Shown here in pieces: positions 44,042-51,719 of a stretch of DNA of 64,000 bases; position 1 is the first letter of the stretch; every line of letters starts with the position of its first letter. The notes below the pieces were generated by a model. That model was given only the letters and a program-made list of their open reading frames with translations. It made no database searches and was not told where the DNA came from. The stretch is taken from NCBI GenBank assembly GCA_020851735.1, contig JADZCD010000065.1, positions 62,001 through 126,000 on the forward strand, given 5' to 3'. The stretch comes from Phycisphaeraceae bacterium (lineage in GTDB: Bacteria; Planctomycetota; Phycisphaerae; Phycisphaerales; Phycisphaeraceae). A program made the position numbers and the translations under genes.

Positions 44042-44222
44042 GCTTTACCTGCCGCGTTTCGAGAGGATTGTTACTTTCGCGGGTACAGATGCTAAGAATT
44101 GTCCATACTTGTTAGCGATTTGTCCAGCAACTTAACATCCCTGTTCTTCTCGCATCCCACCACGATGTTAAACTCGATCCTGGCGTCGAGAGCTCAAACG
44201 CCCTGTTACGCCGCCCCCCCTC
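44042..44222. promoter_or_regulatory. Upstream region of the 588-aa gene, with an inverted repeat
   Basis: This 181-base gap between the 588-aa gene and the GNAT fragment is AT-richer. It holds an inverted repeat with arms TTAACATC (44132-44139) and GATGTTAA (44164-44171). A part (44150-44222) is similar to 47395-47474 and so belongs to the duplicated segment. No gene is seen. Confidence 0.5.
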
Positions 44223-44562
44223 CTACCCCTTCGCCCCAAACCCCTCATGAAACTCCACCGCCCCCTGCGGCATCCGCCCGCCAAAGGACAACGCGAAAAA
44301 CACTTCCGCCGGCACGCCCGCGTGGCTTAGCCCCGCCACGTTCTTAAATCCAAATCGCGGGTAATACTCCCGATGGCCCACCAGGCAGCACCCCTGGGCC
44401 CCCAGCGCCTTGAGCCTTTCAATTCCCTCCCGAATCAGCGCGCTGCCGATGCCCCGCCGCTGATACTCCGGCACAACCGACACCGGACCTAGCCCAAACC
44501 ACCCCACGCTGCCGTCGGAAATCGTCACCGGCGAAAACGCGATGTGCCCCACCACCCGCCCG
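44223..44562 (-). pseudogene. Truncated GNAT acetyltransferase (C-terminal two-thirds)
   Basis: The remaining 110 residues match the C-terminal part of the intact gene at 47475-48008 almost residue by residue (HIAFSPVTISDG, VSVVPEYQRRGIGSALIREG, QGCCLVGHREYYPRFGFKNV). The acetyl-CoA site QRRGIG is present. The first 68 residues of the fold are missing, and similarity stops sharply at 44562, where unrelated sequence begins. It is a broken duplicate. Confidence 0.9.
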
Positions 44563-44613
44563 CCAATGGTCGCGCCCCGCGCCTTGATTTTGCCTGTTCC
44601 ATATCAAGAATAA

Positions 44614-45069
44614 TTGGATGTCATTTTCTACCGTTGCCCGGACGATCAAGGAACTGGTGAACCGAACATGGTCATATTACCCGAAATAGCTCTCAACCAG
44701 CCCCTTAGGCTCTACCGCGACCTGGCCGATTGGTATCCCCTGCTGACACCGGTGGGCGATTACGCCCCGGGAGCCGCCTTTTACCGGCGCTTGTTCGAGG
44801 CCCACAGCAAGCAGCCGCCTCGGACTCTGCTCGATCTCGGCAGCGGCGGCCACAATGCCGCGCACCTGAAGGCAACGCTGGCCTGCACGCTCATCGAGGT
44901 CGTCCACGACCGGCACGTTATGGGTCTGTTCCCCAGAACCGTGTGGCTGGACCTGATCGCCGCCGCCGGTTTTGAGCCGCTCGCCGTCCCCTTCGAACAC
45001 AGCTCCTGCGGCAACAGCGGACTCGAGGTATTCCTCGGGCTGCGACCAGGCGCCGACGCAAGGGCATGA
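44614..45069 (+). pseudogene. Class I methyltransferase with internal deletion
   Basis: The reading frame is open for 151 residues. The N-terminal part is a normal SAM-methyltransferase start (LADWYPLLTP, RTLLDLGSGGHNAAHLKA), and the C-terminal part (VHDRHVMGLFPRTVWLDLIAAAGFEPLAVPFEH...LEVFLGLRP) is the usual end of the same family. Between them, at about residue 88 (HLKATLACTLIEV), about 100 residues expected in this family (SAM motifs II-III) are missing. ATG 44668 may be the real start. It is followed after one base by an intact methyltransferase gene. It is probably non-functional as an enzyme, though the frame is intact. Confidence 0.75.
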
Positions 45070-45070
45070 C

Positions 45071-45835
45071 ATGAACATACCCCCGCCGCGATTCTGGCCG
45101 ATCTTCTTTGAGCTCTATGAATCGCTGCCCCGACAGGGGCCGGGCAACCGCGCCTGCGCCGCCAGAGCCTTTGCCTTCTGTCGTGATCTGCCGCCTGCCC
45201 CGGACGTGCTTGATCTGGGTTGCGGCGTCGGCGGGCAGACGCTCCATCTCGCCGAGCTTACCTCCGCGTCCATCGTCGCCATGGATAGCCATGCCCCGAG
45301 CATTGCGCGCCTGCACGCGACGGTCACCACGCGAGGGCTGGCGCAGCGGGTTCGACCTACGGTCGGCGATATGGCCAACCCTGGGCTACCGCCCGGCAGC
45401 TTTGACCTCGTTTGGTCCGAGGGAGCTCTCTACAACATCGGCATGGAAAACGCTCTGCGCGTCTGCCATGGACTGCTGCGCCCCGGCGGCTACCTCGCCT
45501 TCACCGACGCGGTCTGGCGCAAGGATAACCCACCACCCGAAGTGAAGGCGAGCTTCGACCTTGACTACCCGACCATGGGCCGAGTCCCCGAAGTCCTGGC
45601 GACCATCGCCATGTCCGGATTCGCGCTGCTCGGGCACTTCACTCTGCCCGACGAGGCCTGGTGGAATGATTTCTATACGCCCATGGAAACTCGCATTGCG
45701 GAATTGCGCGGCAAATATGCGAACGACAGCGAAGCACTGGCCATACTCGATCAACTCGCGCAGGAACCGACAATGCACCGTAACTACTCAGATTATTATG
45801 CCTATGAGTTCTTCGTAGGGCGCCGAAACGGCTGA
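45071..45835 (+). CDS. Class I SAM-dependent methyltransferase
   Basis: ATG 45071 lies one base after the TGA of the preceding truncated gene, so translation may be coupled; the protein has 254 residues. DVLDLGCGVGGQTLHLA is motif I (SAM), VAMDSHAPSI is motif II, VGDMANPGLPPGSFDLVWSEGALYNIGM is motif III/IV and LLRPGGYLAFTD is the post-motif. The N-terminal FFELYESLPRQGPG helix is typical of small-molecule methyltransferases. The substrate is unknown. It is at the 3' side of a repeat-bounded block; the convergent operon comes from the right with a repeat at 45852-45943 between. Confidence 0.92.
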   Translation: MNIPPPRFWPIFFELYESLPRQGPGNRACAARAFAFCRDLPPAPDVLDLGCGVGGQTLHLAELTSASIVAMDSHAPSIARLHATVTTRGLAQRVRPTVGDMANPGLPPGSFDLVWSEGALYNIGMENALRVCHGLLRPGGYLAFTDAVWRKDNPPPEVKASFDLDYPTMGRVPEVLATIAMSGFALLGHFTLPDEAWWNDFYTPMETRIAELRGKYANDSEALAILDQLAQEPTMHRNYSDYYAYEFFVGRRNG

Positions 45836-45851
45836 ACAAGACCCCCCGCCG

Positions 45852-45943
45852 AGAGCAACACGCCGAACTCGCCGACTCTCTGGCAAACAGCGGTCGTCCA
45901 GTTAACAGACCCGTCCGTACCGGGACCACGAGCGACTTCGAAC
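45852..45943. repeat. ~90-bp dispersed repeat, copy C
   Basis: It is similar to 42153-42243 (shared CAAACAGCGGTCG, CCGTCCGTACCGG, GAACT). Both copies lie in the gap between the stop codons of convergent genes. Confidence 0.85.
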
Positions 45944-45961
45944 TCATGGCTAGGCGGCTGC

Positions 45962-46534
45962 TCATCGTTTCTCCAGCACCCATCCGTAGTGGTACGGCGG
46001 CAGGTCGATCTCCTCCGGCAAGGCCAGTTGAAACCCGACCTGCTCGGACCATTCGCGGCACTGCTCTGGACGCGGACGGATGTCCATCGACGGCCCGCGC
46101 GGCGTCGTCGGATTATAGTTCCAATGCATGATGCCAAGCCGTCCGCCAAGCGACAGGATACGCCATGCCTCCCGAAGCAACACCTCCGGCTTTTCGCAAT
46201 GCAGGATGTTGAACAGCATCACGTAATCGACGCTGCCGTACGGCAAGCCGGTGCCGTCGGCCACAAAGTCCCGCCGTTCGACGCGGACGTTGATCAGTCC
46301 CTCTTCCCTGGCCTTGCCGGCGGTCATCTCCACCATGTCGGCCTCGATATCCTGCGCGTGGACAGTGCCCCGCACGATCCTCGCTGCAGGGATGGTGAAC
46401 GTACCGTAGCCGCAGCCGAAGTCCACGACATCGCTGCACGATCCGGTTAATCCCAGCTTCGCCAGCGTCTGGGCCGGCGAGAAGAAGCCCGACCACATCG
46501 TCTCATCCGGCATGCCGCTCTCGCGCGTCTTCAT
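45962..46534 (-). CDS. Class I SAM-dependent methyltransferase in ArsR-DsrE operon
   Basis: The protein has 190 residues. VVDFGCGYGTFTIPAA is motif I, VHAQDIEADMVEMT is motif II, DFVADGTGLPYGSVDYVMLFNILHCEKPE is motif III/IV, and ILSLGGRLGIMHWNYNPTTP is the post-motif. It starts MKTRESGMPDETMWSGFF. It is the last gene of an operon: arsR-like, DsrE-like, then this, with nine bases separating it from the DsrE gene. In arsenic- or sulfur-related operons such a gene could methylate a metalloid or thiol; here this is inference from context only. Confidence 0.92.
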   Translation of the reverse strand: MKTRESGMPDETMWSGFFSPAQTLAKLGLTGSCSDVVDFGCGYGTFTIPAARIVRGTVHAQDIEADMVEMTAGKAREEGLINVRVERRDFVADGTGLPYGSVDYVMLFNILHCEKPEVLLREAWRILSLGGRLGIMHWNYNPTTPRGPSMDIRPRPEQCREWSEQVGFQLALPEEIDLPPYHYGWVLEKR

Positions 46535-46543
46535 GGCTAACCG

Positions 46544-46897
46544 TTAAAACGTCAACACCTTCTCACTCTCCCGCACCCATTGCGACAATTCCGCCATCGT
46601 GGACTTCAGCGCGCCCTCGTAGTACGGGTCGCCCTTGCGGATGCCGCACCGCGCCTGGCAGGTGCCGCAGACCTTCACCGTCACGCCGGCGGTGATCAGG
46701 TCCTTGGTCATCTGCACCAGGTCGAAGAAACCTTCGGGCACGGGCACGCCGTCGCGCGCCAGGTCCACCGCGTCGTTCATCAGGAACAGCCGAACCTCAG
46801 CCCCGTCCTTTTTCAATTGCCCGGCCAACCTCAGCGCGTTCCAGGTCAGATCCGTGCCGTCGTAAGGGGCGTGATTCAAAATGAGCAGAATAGTCAT
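46544..46897 (-). CDS. DsrE/DsrF-like sulfur-relay protein
   Basis: The protein has 117 residues with the DsrE/YchN fold pattern: TILLILNHAPYDGTDLTWNALRLAGQLKKDGAEVRLFLMNDAVDLARDG, a Rossmann-like start, and a cysteine cluster VCGTCQARCG (Cys77, Cys80, Cys84) that includes the conserved sulfur-carrying position. Such proteins move sulfane sulfur or act as small redox partners. It is the middle gene of the ArsR-DsrE-methyltransferase operon, 24 bases after the regulator gene and nine bases before the methyltransferase. Confidence 0.9.
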   Translation of the reverse strand: MTILLILNHAPYDGTDLTWNALRLAGQLKKDGAEVRLFLMNDAVDLARDGVPVPEGFFDLVQMTKDLITAGVTVKVCGTCQARCGIRKGDPYYEGALKSTMAELSQWVRESEKVLTF

Positions 46898-46921
46898 GTG
46901 TTCCGGTTCCTTTCTTGACCG

Positions 46922-47287
46922 TTACGCGGCCGTTGTCCGCGCCGCCCTCTGGTTTCGCCTGGCGCCCGCGGCCCGCCGAATCTGCACAGCCGTCTTCGGT
47001 TCGCTGGGGTACTCGCGTCCAAGGAACCGCAGCAGATCGCCGACCAGCCTCGGACGCAGGATGTAGTAACAGCGAACGTTTCCGTCCTCGTGGTAGTCCA
47101 CGATCCTAGCCTGCCGCAACATCGCCAGATGCTGCGAAACGTTGGCTTGACGCACCTCCAGCAAATCCTGCATGTCCGTGACGCACTTGGGAGCCTTGGA
47201 CAGCTCCGCCAGCAGCGCCAGACGTACGGGATGCCCGAGCAGTCGCAGCCGGTCCGACGCCCCTCGCCATTGCCGTATATCGCTCAC
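46922..47287 (-). CDS. ArsR-family winged-helix repressor with a Cys pair
   Basis: I placed the start at GTG 47287 (V-S-D-I-R-Q-W), because the longer ORF would start upstream of the operator; AGAGG sits 7 bases before it. The chain has 121 residues: LRLLGHPVRLALLAEL, then the HTH VTDMQDLLEVRQANVSQHLAMLRQARIV and the wing YHEDGNVRCYYIL. It has Cys35 (KAPKCVTD) and Cys73 (VRCYY), a pattern that could sense thiol, persulfide or metalloid; this differs from the CxC of classical arsenic sensors. It should repress its own operon through the perfect 26-bp palindrome at 47309-47334. Confidence 0.92.
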   Translation of the reverse strand: MSDIRQWRGASDRLRLLGHPVRLALLAELSKAPKCVTDMQDLLEVRQANVSQHLAMLRQARIVDYHEDGNVRCYYILRPRLVGDLLRFLGREYPSEPKTAVQIRRAAGARRNQRAARTTAA

Positions 47288-47308
47288 GTTGCGCCTCTTG
47301 CTATTGCA

Positions 47309-47334
47309 GTAGTATTCGAATATTCGAATACTAC
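47309..47334. promoter_or_regulatory. 26-bp perfect palindromic operator of the ArsR operon
   Basis: The half-site GTAGTATTCGAAT is followed by its exact inverse repeat ATTCGAATACTAC, giving 26 bases with full two-fold symmetry. It lies 21 bases upstream of the likely GTG start of the ArsR gene, as expected for a dimeric winged-helix repressor that covers its own promoter. Nested ATTCGAAT repeats may allow two dimers to bind. Confidence 0.93.
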
Positions 47335-47394
47335 GTACCGTGGAACATGCTGTCAATGAGTAAGTGGAACGCGGAATCCGCGTCGTTAACCGCC

Positions 47395-47811
47395 ACGTCC
47401 GCCTCGCACCCCATCACGCTTTCAAACTTGATTCAAGCGGTGAGAGCCAAATTCGCTGTTACGCGCCCCCCCTCCTACCCCTTGGCCTTAAACCCCGCAT
47501 GAAACTCCACCGCCCCCTGCGGCATCCGCCCGCCAAAGGACAACGCGAAGAACACTTCCGCCGGCACGCCCGCGTGGCTTAGCCCCGTCACGTTCTTAAA
47601 TCCAAAACGCGGGTAATACTCCCGATGGCCCACCAGGCAGCACCCCTGGGCCCCCAGCGCCTTGAGCCTTTTAAGCCCCTCCCGAATCAGCGCGCTGCCG
47701 ATGCCCCGCCGCTGATACTCCGGCACAACCGACACCGGACCCAACCCATCCCACCCCCCACTGCCGTCGGAAATCGTCACCGGCGAAAACGCGATGTGCC
47801 CCACCACCCGC
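47395..47811. repeat. Direct repeat shared with 44150-44562 (GNAT duplication)
   Basis: The C-terminal half of the GNAT gene and the ~80 bases beyond its stop are repeated 3,252 bases to the left. Identity is high in the coding part and lower outside. The unit encloses the methyltransferase/DsrE/ArsR block. Confidence 0.9.
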
Positions 47812-48008
47812 CCATCCACCTCCGCCACCAGCGACACCGCCAGCGCCCCCGCCGCCCGCAGCGCGCAAACAATAAATTGCTCCGTGTGATCGCTGATCGC
47901 CAACGTCTTAAACGCCGCCGCCGTCAGCTCGGTAATCGCCCTGACGTCCGCCGGCCTTTCGTCCCTGATGCGCACGCTGTCTTGCACAGGCAAACCTTCC
48001 TCTTCCAT
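47475..48008 (-). CDS. GNAT-family N-acetyltransferase
   Basis: I chose ATG 48008 (MEEEGLPVQDSV); a longer frame to 48077 is Gly-rich and unlikely. The protein has 177 residues: VRIRDERPADVRAITEL, ALAVSLVAEVDGRVVGHIAFSPVTISDG, GPVSVVPEYQRRGIGSALIREGLKRLKALGAQGCCLVG (acetyl-CoA pyrophosphate loop QRRGIG) and YYPRFGF. It acetylates a small amine or protein amino group. A truncated copy is at 44223-44562. The two bracket the methyltransferase/ArsR block. Confidence 0.92.
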   Translation of the reverse strand: MEEEGLPVQDSVRIRDERPADVRAITELTAAAFKTLAISDHTEQFIVCALRAAGALAVSLVAEVDGRVVGHIAFSPVTISDGSGGWDGLGPVSVVPEYQRRGIGSALIREGLKRLKALGAQGCCLVGHREYYPRFGFKNVTGLSHAGVPAEVFFALSFGGRMPQGAVEFHAGFKAKG

Positions 48009-48438
48009 AAACAGCCAGCCATCCCCCGCCCCGCCGCGCACGCCCCCCTCCCCTCCGCCCTCCCCAGCGCAGCCCATTAAATCCGCCCCGCAATTATCGC
48101 AGCTCTATCGCCTGTTTAAAACAACCCCCCCTCCACCCCCCTCTCCCGCTCCACCCGCCAACGAGCCTAACCGCCCCGCCGGGACGAAACCTATGCCTCA
48201 ATTCAAGTCGTCCAGGCATCTAGCCGCGGATAAACGCGAATGAACACCAGACATGAAGTTCATAGATCCCATCTGCGTCTATCAGCGTTCATCTGCGGCC
48301 ATATTGAATCCTGATCTCAAATCATCGCGTTGCCGCATAACCGTCGGACTTGCTCGCCTCCCGACTTCCACCATCATCCTCACTCCACCCCAACCCATCC
48401 TCGCCGCGTTCCCCACCCGCCCGGCCATCGCCGCCCTT
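48009..48438. other. Intergenic region with a long inverted repeat
   Basis: About 430 bases with no supported gene. It is C-rich (CCCCCC runs) on the plus strand, plus an inverted repeat with arms GCCGCGGATAAACGCGAATG (48223-48245) and CTATCAGCGTTCATCTGCGG (48278-48299). This second family is common in environmental genomes (recalled). Promoters of the GNAT gene should be at the left end. Confidence 0.7.
48223..48300. repeat. Inverted repeat, GCGGATAAACGCGAATGAAC family
   Basis: The left arm is GCCGCGGATAAACGCGAATG and the right arm ATCTGCGTCTATCAGCGTTC then ATCTGCGGCC, complementary with small mismatches and a loop of ~25 bases. Confidence 0.8.
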
Positions 48439-49095
48439 CTATTCCGCCATCCGCAACCGCAATCGGCCGTCCCCCGACCCACACTTGCACCCTAAACCCC
48501 TTAGATCCCCAATCACCACGTCCGCCGCCGACAACTCCCCCGCCGCATGCGTGCTGCACACGCCCACCGCGAACATCCCCCCAGCCTTGGCCGCCTTAAT
48601 GCCCGACGGTGCGTCCTCCACCACCACGCAATCGCTCGCCGCCACCCCCAATCTCCTGGCCGCCAACAGATACCCCTCCGGGTCCGGCTTGCCCTGCCGC
48701 ACGTCCTCCGCCGTCACCAGAACCCTCGGCAATGGCAGCCCCACGTACCGTAGCCGACTCTCCGCCGCCCTCTTCGCCCCGGATGTCACCACCGCCCACG
48801 CGCCGCCCGGCAGCGCCGTCACCAACTCCCGCGCGCCTTCAATCAGCTCCGTGCCCGAAGGATCCTTCGTCTCCGCGTCCGTGAATCGCTCCGCCTCTTC
48901 CTCCGCATTCAATCCCGGCGCCACCACGCGAATGGTGTCCACCGCCCGCCGCCCGTGCGCCATCGCCATCAACCGCTCAAAGTCCACCCCGCTCCGCCCA
49001 CACCACCACCGCCAGTGCCGCCGCACACATGCCTCGGAGTCCACCAGCACCCCGTCCATGTCAAACAAAATCGCCCCGCACTCTCGCTCCCGCAT
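48439..49095 (-). CDS. HAD-superfamily phosphatase/phosphomutase
   Basis: ATG 49095 starts MRERECGAILFDMDGVLVDSE (Asp12 nucleophile, Asp14 acid/base), giving 218 residues; the longer frame to 49284 is Gly/Trp-rich and implausible. AVVTSGAKRAAE is motif II (Thr/Ser), GKPDPEGYLLAARRLG holds the motif III Lys, and DCVVVEDAPSGIKAAKAGGM is motif IV. The helical cap between residues 20 and 85 fits subfamily IA, like beta-phosphoglucomutase or phosphoglycolate phosphatase. The substrate is not clear. There is no operon partner; the GNAT gene is on the same strand but 430 bases away. Confidence 0.92.
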   Translation of the reverse strand: MRERECGAILFDMDGVLVDSEACVRRHWRWWCGRSGVDFERLMAMAHGRRAVDTIRVVAPGLNAEEEAERFTDAETKDPSGTELIEGARELVTALPGGAWAVVTSGAKRAAESRLRYVGLPLPRVLVTAEDVRQGKPDPEGYLLAARRLGVAASDCVVVEDAPSGIKAAKAGGMFAVGVCSTHAAGELSAADVVIGDLRGLGCKCGSGDGRLRLRMAE

Positions 49096-49391
49096 CGCCG
49101 CGCTCGCTTTCTCCGCCGCCTGTTCCCCGCCTTCTGACCATACGCCCCGCCACGCAAAGGGGTTCGCAACCCCAGCACCCTGCAAAACCCGCCCCCGCCT
49201 GTCAATCCCATAGCCGCAAACCCGCCCCCCCCCCCATCCGCCCCCGACGCCTCGCCGTAAGACCAGCGCGCAACACACCAACAAATTTCCACTTTCCCGC
49301 GCCTCGCCAGGTCGTTAGTCGCCCCCGCCCCGGCTAAAGTAGGGGGTGGCCCACCTGTCGCCAAACCTCCGCTTCCCCCGGCAGCTGACGC
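49096..49391. other. Intergenic region between HAD and Kef genes
   Basis: About 296 bases between divergent genes. It is strongly C-rich (CCCCCCCCCC near 49227) and must hold both promoters. No further gene is seen. Confidence 0.5.
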
Positions 49392-51152
49392 ATGCATGAT
49401 CTTCCCCTGATCTCCACCCTCGCCGCCGCCTTCACCGCCGCCTGGGTGCTTGGGCTGATCACACAAAAGCTCCAGCTGTCGCCCATCGTAGGCTATCTGT
49501 TGGCCGGCGTGGTGATCGGCCCCCACACTCCCGGATTCGTCGGCGACGTGCATCTGGCCCAGCAATTAGCCGAGGTCGGCGTCATCCTGCTGATGTTCGG
49601 CGTCGGCCTGCACTTTCACCTCCGCGATCTCCTGGCCGTGCGCCACGTGGCCATCCCCGGCGCCGTCGCCCAGAGCCTGGTCGCCACCCTCCTCGCCCTA
49701 GCCGTCGCCGCCGCCTTTGGCTGGCCCCTAAAATCCGGCCTGGTCCTGGGCATGGCCATGTCCGTGGCCAGCACCGTCGTCCTCATGCGCGTGCTGATGG
49801 ACAACCACATGCTCGACAGCGTCCATGGCCACGTCGCCGTCGGCTGGCTGATCGTCGAGGACATCTTCACCGTCATCGTGCTCGTGCTCATCCCCACCCT
49901 GGGCGCCGATGCGAGCGCAGCCGCCGCCGGCTCGCCCGCCAACCCCCTGCTCCTGACGCTTGCCGTCGCCCTGCTCAAACTCGCCGCCCTGGTCGTCCTC
50001 GTGCTCTGGGGCGGAGCCAAAATCATCCCCTGGGTCATGGTCCAGGTCACGCGCCTGCGCTCCCGCGAGCTGTTTACTCTCACGGTCCTGGTCATGGCCA
50101 TCGCCATCGCCGCCGGGTCCGCCTATCTCTTCGGCGCTTCGATGGCCTTAGGCGCCTTCCTCGCCGGCATGGTCGTCGGTCAGTCCTCGATCTCCAAACA
50201 AGCCGCCGCCGACGCCCTGCCCCTGCGCGACGCCTTTGCCGTGCTGTTCTTCACCTCCGTGGGCATGCTCTTTGACCCCATGTTCATCGTCCACCAGCCG
50301 CTGCTCACCTTCGCCTGCCTGGGCGTGGTGATGATCGGCAAGCCCCTGGCCGCCCTGCTCATCGTCGCCGTCATCGGCTATCCCGCCCGCACCGCGCTGA
50401 CCGTGGCGGTCGGCCTGGCCCAGGTCGGCGAGTTTTCCTTCATCCTCGCCGACCTGGCCCGCAAGCACAGCCTGCTCGGCCAAGACGGGCACAACGTCCT
50501 GGTCGCCTGCGCCCTGATCTCCATCACCCTCAACCCGCTGCTGTTCCGCTCCCTGTCCCACTACGAAGCCGCGCTCAAACGCCACCCCCTCCTCTGGCGC
50601 CTGCTCAATCGCCGGGCCGATCGCCGCGGCCAGCAGATCAACCTGCACGTCCACGACGCGCTGGCGCACGCCCACGACCCGCTGGCCGTCATCCTCGGCT
50701 TCGGGCCCGTCGGCCAGACCGTCGACGCCCTCTTGCGCCAGCAGGGCCTGGAGACCGTCGTCGTCGACCTGAACATGGACACCATCCAGAACCTTACCCG
50801 CCAGGGACGCAAGGCCATCTACGGCGACGCCTACAACATCGAAGTGCTCGCCCAAACCCTGCCCCGGGCCACGCACCTGGTCATCACCCTGCCCCACGCC
50901 GATAACCGCGGCCCGCTGATCGCCTCCGCCAAACTCGTCAACCCCACGCTCAAGGTATTCGTCCGGGCCCGCTACATCGCCGACAAAGCCGAACTCCTCC
51001 AGGTCGGCGCCGACAACGCCTGCTACGAAGAAGCCGAAGCCGCCGTCGCCCTGGCCAAACTCGTCCTCGAAGACCGCGGCGCCGACACCGCCACCATCCG
51101 CCACGAAACCACCCGCATCCGCCAACAATACGACTCCTCCGCCCCCGCGTGA
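49392..51152 (+). CDS. Kef-type K+/H+ antiporter with TrkA-N domain
   Basis: The protein has 586 residues. About 12-13 transmembrane segments cover residues 1-390, with SPIVGYLLAGVVIGPHTPG near the N-terminus and VASTVVLMRVL, GASMALGAFLAGMVVGQS and AQVGEFSFILADLA as CPA2-family motifs. A cytosolic Rossmann domain starts at about 430 (LAVILGFGPVGQTVDALLRQQGLETVVVDLN, GDAYNIEVL) and would bind NAD(H) or nucleotide. The order matches YbaL/KefB-like proteins. It exports K+ in exchange for H+ for pH and electrophile protection. No glutathione-related ancillary gene is adjacent. Confidence 0.93.
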   Translation: MHDLPLISTLAAAFTAAWVLGLITQKLQLSPIVGYLLAGVVIGPHTPGFVGDVHLAQQLAEVGVILLMFGVGLHFHLRDLLAVRHVAIPGAVAQSLVATLLALAVAAAFGWPLKSGLVLGMAMSVASTVVLMRVLMDNHMLDSVHGHVAVGWLIVEDIFTVIVLVLIPTLGADASAAAAGSPANPLLLTLAVALLKLAALVVLVLWGGAKIIPWVMVQVTRLRSRELFTLTVLVMAIAIAAGSAYLFGASMALGAFLAGMVVGQSSISKQAAADALPLRDAFAVLFFTSVGMLFDPMFIVHQPLLTFACLGVVMIGKPLAALLIVAVIGYPARTALTVAVGLAQVGEFSFILADLARKHSLLGQDGHNVLVACALISITLNPLLFRSLSHYEAALKRHPLLWRLLNRRADRRGQQINLHVHDALAHAHDPLAVILGFGPVGQTVDALLRQQGLETVVVDLNMDTIQNLTRQGRKAIYGDAYNIEVLAQTLPRATHLVITLPHADNRGPLIASAKLVNPTLKVFVRARYIADKAELLQVGADNACYEEAEAAVALAKLVLEDRGADTATIRHETTRIRQQYDSSAPA

Positions 51153-51240
51153 TTCATTCCCCGCCCGTGCCACCTAATCGCCCTGCCCTCTTTCTTAGCC
51201 GCCTGTTCTTCCTGATTGCACTGATAGCAGGCCCAGACTT

Positions 51241-51624
51241 CTATTTCGTATGTTGTTCGTCTAGTTGGAATACCTCATTTGCCATCATTGCCGGCACCTC
51301 GTCTGGAGTTTGAATATTTCGATAGTATTTCAACTGTCCGGTGACCGTCACGCGTTTGCCTTCATAGCCGGCTGGCCACTGCTTGCGAGAAACAACCATG
51401 ACACGACTGCCATCTTCAAGGCAAACGACGGCCCCCTCCAAATAGTTCCACTCGGCCCGACCTGTCATGGTTACGATGCTGCCTGTGGCTGCTATGAGCG
51501 CTTGCCGGTTGAACGCCCTAGGAACATTGCCTTTGGAGGCGGTCCCGCAACAGCCAACAATCAGCAATAAATAGCCACCTATGACGATGGAGCTCCATGT
51601 TGTCCGCCGGTGGCAATAGCTCAT
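51241..51624 (-). CDS. Predicted small lipoprotein with OB-like strand pattern
   Basis: ATG 51624 (MSYCHRRTTW) follows GGGAGC; the longer frame to 51723 overlaps the next gene. After a hydrophobic segment (IVIGGYLLLIVG) the lipobox ends at Cys25. The mature 100 residues contain ATGSIVTMTGRAEWNYLEGAVVCLEDGSRVMVV, WPAGYEGKRVTVTGQLKYYR, a beta-rich pattern similar to OB-fold lipoproteins, where 'G..V.VTG.L' is a common strand. It is of unknown role on the envelope. It lies 95 bases downstream of a hypothetical gene on the same strand and may be cotranscribed. Confidence 0.8.
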   Translation of the reverse strand: MSYCHRRTTWSSIVIGGYLLLIVGCCGTASKGNVPRAFNRQALIAATGSIVTMTGRAEWNYLEGAVVCLEDGSRVMVVSRKQWPAGYEGKRVTVTGQLKYYRNIQTPDEVPAMMANEVFQLDEQHTK

Positions 51625-51719
51625 AGTATGTCGCTCCCAACAATCGATAACGGTCCGCTGCCTGAGCCTATGGCGTACCCCGCACCCCAGATTCCGCCGC
51701 CCGCCAACCACCTGATTCC

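Noticed and set aside
44129-44175. Integron attC site (ACTTAAC ... GTTAAAC)
   Set aside because: The core-like ends fit, but the spacing (44 bases) is short, inner boxes are not visible, neighbouring genes are in mixed orientation and no integrase is present; kept only as an inverted repeat.
50148-51173. 341-residue minus-strand ORF antisense to the Kef-type gene
   Set aside because: It is the shadow of the TrkA-N/antiporter frame, with no recognisable motif.
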